A stretch of 64,000 nucleotides of DNA from Bacteroidota bacterium. Lineage in GTDB: Bacteria; Bacteroidota; Bacteroidia; Chitinophagales; Chitinophagaceae. The notes under the pieces are model-generated. The model did no database searches. It saw only the letters and a list, made by a program, of their open reading frames with translations, and was not told the origin of the DNA. Both the position numbers and the translations under genes were made by a program. Shown piece by piece: positions 62,637 to 64,000 of this stretch (positions are counted from its first letter, which is position 1; each line of letters starts with the position of its first letter). The stretch covers positions 1 to 64,000 of the forward strand of contig VGFK01000002.1 in NCBI GenBank assembly GCA_016868895.1, in the 5' to 3' direction.

Positions 62637-63494
62637 ATGATCGATTTAGTCAAAAGAACCCGAATTGCACCCACCCCCAGCGGTTTTATCCATTTGGGAA
62701 ACCTTGCTTCGTTTGTCTACACGCACGCCCTTGCACGCGTCTCCAATTCCACTTTGATGCTGCGTATAGATGATTTGGACCAGGAGCGGTTCAGAGCATC
62801 GTATGTGAACGACATCTTGGATACCCTGCAATTTGCAGGAATCCATTGCCATCAAGAAGAATTTACGCAACGAGAGCGGAAATCGCTCTACGCCTCCGCT
62901 TTAGCGCAATTGAGAAATGAAAACAAGGTCTATGCCTGCAAATGTTCCCGAACAGAACGCACAGCCAATTTATCCCATTGCGCCTGCTTGCAGGATCATC
63001 GTTCATTGGATGAACCCGGCGTTCAATGGAAGCTGTTGCCTGCTGCACCTCCTACCATTGAAATGCATGATTGGACACGAGGGGTGTTAGTGTATCCCTT
63101 TCCTGAAGAAATGTCTGCTTTACAAGTACGAAAAAAGAATGGAGATCCAAGTTATCACCTCGCTTCTGTTGTGGATGATATTCACTTTGGAGTCACGCTG
63201 ATAGTTAGGGGAGAAGATTTGCTGGCTTCTACATTGGGGCAGTTGCATCTTGCTGCGGTTATGGGATGGGAACATTTTCGATCCATTCAATTTGTGCACC
63301 ATCCTTTATTGCTGGATACCAATCAACAGAAAATGTCAAAATCATCCGGTTCTGCCTCCATCCAATACATGCGCGCACACGGAATGAGCAAAGAGCACGT
63401 GTTCGCCGAATTATCCCGACATGTTGGAGGTTCACCATCGATTGCAACGCTGGAGGAGTTGGAAGAAGAATTGCTTCGGATTTGGGGGTCGTGA
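62637..63494 (+). CDS. gluQ: Glutamyl-Q tRNA(Asp) synthetase-like protein
   Basis: 285 aa class I synthetase fragment with the catalytic core of GluRS but no anticodon-binding domain. HIGH-type motif APTPSGFIHLGNL (about residues 11-23), LRIDDLDQERF near 42, a zinc-knuckle YACKCSRTE...HCAC (about 98-120) and KMSKSSGS near 232 are intact. This matches YadB/GluQ, which adds glutamate to queuosine 34 of tRNA-Asp. It ends 36 bp from a tRNA-Asp gene. A short truncated GluRS paralogue of other function is possible. Confidence 0.82.
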   Translation: MIDLVKRTRIAPTPSGFIHLGNLASFVYTHALARVSNSTLMLRIDDLDQERFRASYVNDILDTLQFAGIHCHQEEFTQRERKSLYASALAQLRNENKVYACKCSRTERTANLSHCACLQDHRSLDEPGVQWKLLPAAPPTIEMHDWTRGVLVYPFPEEMSALQVRKKNGDPSYHLASVVDDIHFGVTLIVRGEDLLASTLGQLHLAAVMGWEHFRSIQFVHHPLLLDTNQQKMSKSSGSASIQYMRAHGMSKEHVFAELSRHVGGSPSIATLEELEEELLRIWGS

Positions 63495-63498
63495 AACA

Positions 63499-63527
63499 AA
63501 AAATCCCATCGTGAAGAGGGGATTTTT
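63499..63527 (+). terminator. Bidirectional terminator between gluQ and tRNA-Asp
   Basis: Stem AAAAATCCC / GGGATTTTT with an 11-nt loop. T runs occur on both strands, so it can end the gluQ transcript and that of the opposing tRNA gene. Confidence 0.75.
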
Positions 63528-63529
63528 CG

Positions 63530-63603
63530 CGGACCGGACGGGGCTCGAACCCGCGACCTCCGCCGTGACAGGGCGGCATTCTAACCAACTGAACTACCGA
63601 TCC
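63530..63603 (-). tRNA. tRNA-Asp (GTC anticodon)
   Basis: 74 nt on the minus strand. Acceptor GGATCGG / CCGGTCC (one G-T pair) with G73, anticodon loop CTGTCAC (GTC) in a CCGCC/GGCGG stem, T-loop GGGTTCGAGCCC. G34 makes it a queuosine and GluQ substrate. Confidence 0.96.
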
Positions 63604-63660
63604 AAAACCGATTTTTCGGAGGGCAAAGATAAAGATTTTTGGTACTCAAAAAATTGAAAT

Positions 63661-64000
63661 TTAGCGAATCCGGTAATCCTTAGCCTCCCATACTGTCCGA
63701 CCAGAAATGGGCTGCAGTGGACGAACATTTAGTTCTTCAAAAACCTCAGCATATTCATGTACCTGCTCCTTTGAAACCGTATTGCGGGATTCAAATACAA
63801 TCCACGTGAGATTTTCTGTAAATGTGGGGGTAGTCAGTGAGCCGCTGTACGTGAAATAACTGCCAGACCCACGGGGCAACAACGAAAGCGGATGGAATTG
63901 CTGGTTCACCGAGACCTTTTGATTGGGCAGTTCAGGTAAGTGCTTGAACAGTGTTTCGAGTTGCTCATTGGTGCGGGGTATTTGCTCAAGAAAAACACCA
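63661..64000 (-). CDS. Alpha-carbonic anhydrase, 3' part (gene runs off the window)
   Basis: The open frame continues to the right edge without a start, so at least 113 C-terminal residues are encoded here. SYFTYSGSLTTPTFTENLTW (about 47-66 of the visible part) is the eukaryotic-type alpha-CA signature, including the active-site Thr pair, followed by VRPLQPISGRTVW. The zinc histidines lie in the missing part. In Gram-negative bacteria such enzymes are usually periplasmic; this cannot be seen here. The usual second Cys of TTPPC is replaced by Phe. Confidence 0.85.
   Translation of the reverse strand, partial: GVFLEQIPRTNEQLETLFKHLPELPNQKVSVNQQFHPLSLLPRGSGSYFTYSGSLTTPTFTENLTWIVFESRNTVSKEQVHEYAEVFEELNVRPLQPISGRTVWEAKDYRIR

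Noticed and set aside
63530-63603. tRNA-Asp as an integration site for a genomic island
   Set aside because: No direct repeat of the tRNA 3' end and no integrase were found in the adjacent sequence available.

Overview
This 64 kb window is a chromosomal segment of a member of the Bacteroidota, most likely the Chitinophagales (Chitinophagaceae-like). Evidence: promoter elements of the form TTTG-N19-TAnnTTTG; Bacteroidota-type proteins (DUF4835, DUF4296, Rpb6-like omega, the short S21, divergent OmpA with thrombospondin-3-like calcium repeats); parts of a type IX secretion system (a C-terminal sorting domain on an amylase and a PorV2 remnant); and the gene order tRNA-Thr/Tyr/Gly/Thr-tuf-tRNA-Trp-secE-nusG-rplK-rplA-rplJ-rplL-rpoB. 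It is almost entirely housekeeping and envelope DNA. I see no CRISPR array, insertion sequence, prophage or integron.

Layout. 1-3968: 3' end of a 23S gene, 5S, ApbE, a small RRM protein, a decayed L,D-transpeptidase and the rpsF-rpsR-rplI operon. 4143-8644: htpG, recJ and a polyprenyl synthase. 8863-13990: two envelope proteins behind a perfect promoter, bamD-rpoZ, DUF4835, DUF4296 and two unrecognised small genes. 14006-20841: ssb, a malate/lactate dehydrogenase-like enzyme, aspartate kinase, queA, AMP nucleosidase, an HsdR-N protein and glutamate dehydrogenase. 20887-24328: ccmD-ccmC, ccmB behind tdk, and waaA. 24409-30314: a tightly packed nucleotide-sugar operon (aminotransferase, ugd, UDP-xylose synthase, rfbB, rfbC, rfbD). 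30354-36256: OsmC, a Met/Cys PLP enzyme, a membrane methyltransferase, tRNA-Gln, tyrS, a truncated porV2, rpsU, xerC and hpf. 36407-45917: four tRNAs, tuf, tRNA-Trp, secE, nusG, an inverted histone-H1-like gene, rplKAJL and rpoB.

The most unusual part begins at the end of rpoB. rpoC, which almost always follows, is absent. A strong intrinsic terminator closes rpoB, and a phosphate-themed island takes over: a plus-strand operon (CotH kinase-fold lipoprotein, VTC polyphosphate-polymerase-like protein, DUF4956 membrane protein, DUF2490 outer-membrane protein) meeting head-on a minus-strand operon (phosphate-selective porin, DUF47/PhoU-like protein, PiT transporter). The porin carries an in-frame stop that removes its last 69 codon positions. 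The right end (53079-64000) holds a secreted GH13 amylase with a T9SS tail, a YwaF/TMEM164-like membrane protein, a Rieske lipoprotein, a double ABC ATPase, a GH88 hydrolase, a methyltransferase, dapA, accA, a GluQ-like glutamyl-tRNA synthetase paralogue next to a tRNA-Asp gene, and the 3' part of an alpha-carbonic anhydrase.

Three genes are visibly broken (L,D-transpeptidase, porin, porV2), which suggests ongoing gene decay in an otherwise compact genome with many convergent gene pairs that abut or overlap. All functional calls come from reading the sequence and from knowledge of the families; no database search was run.
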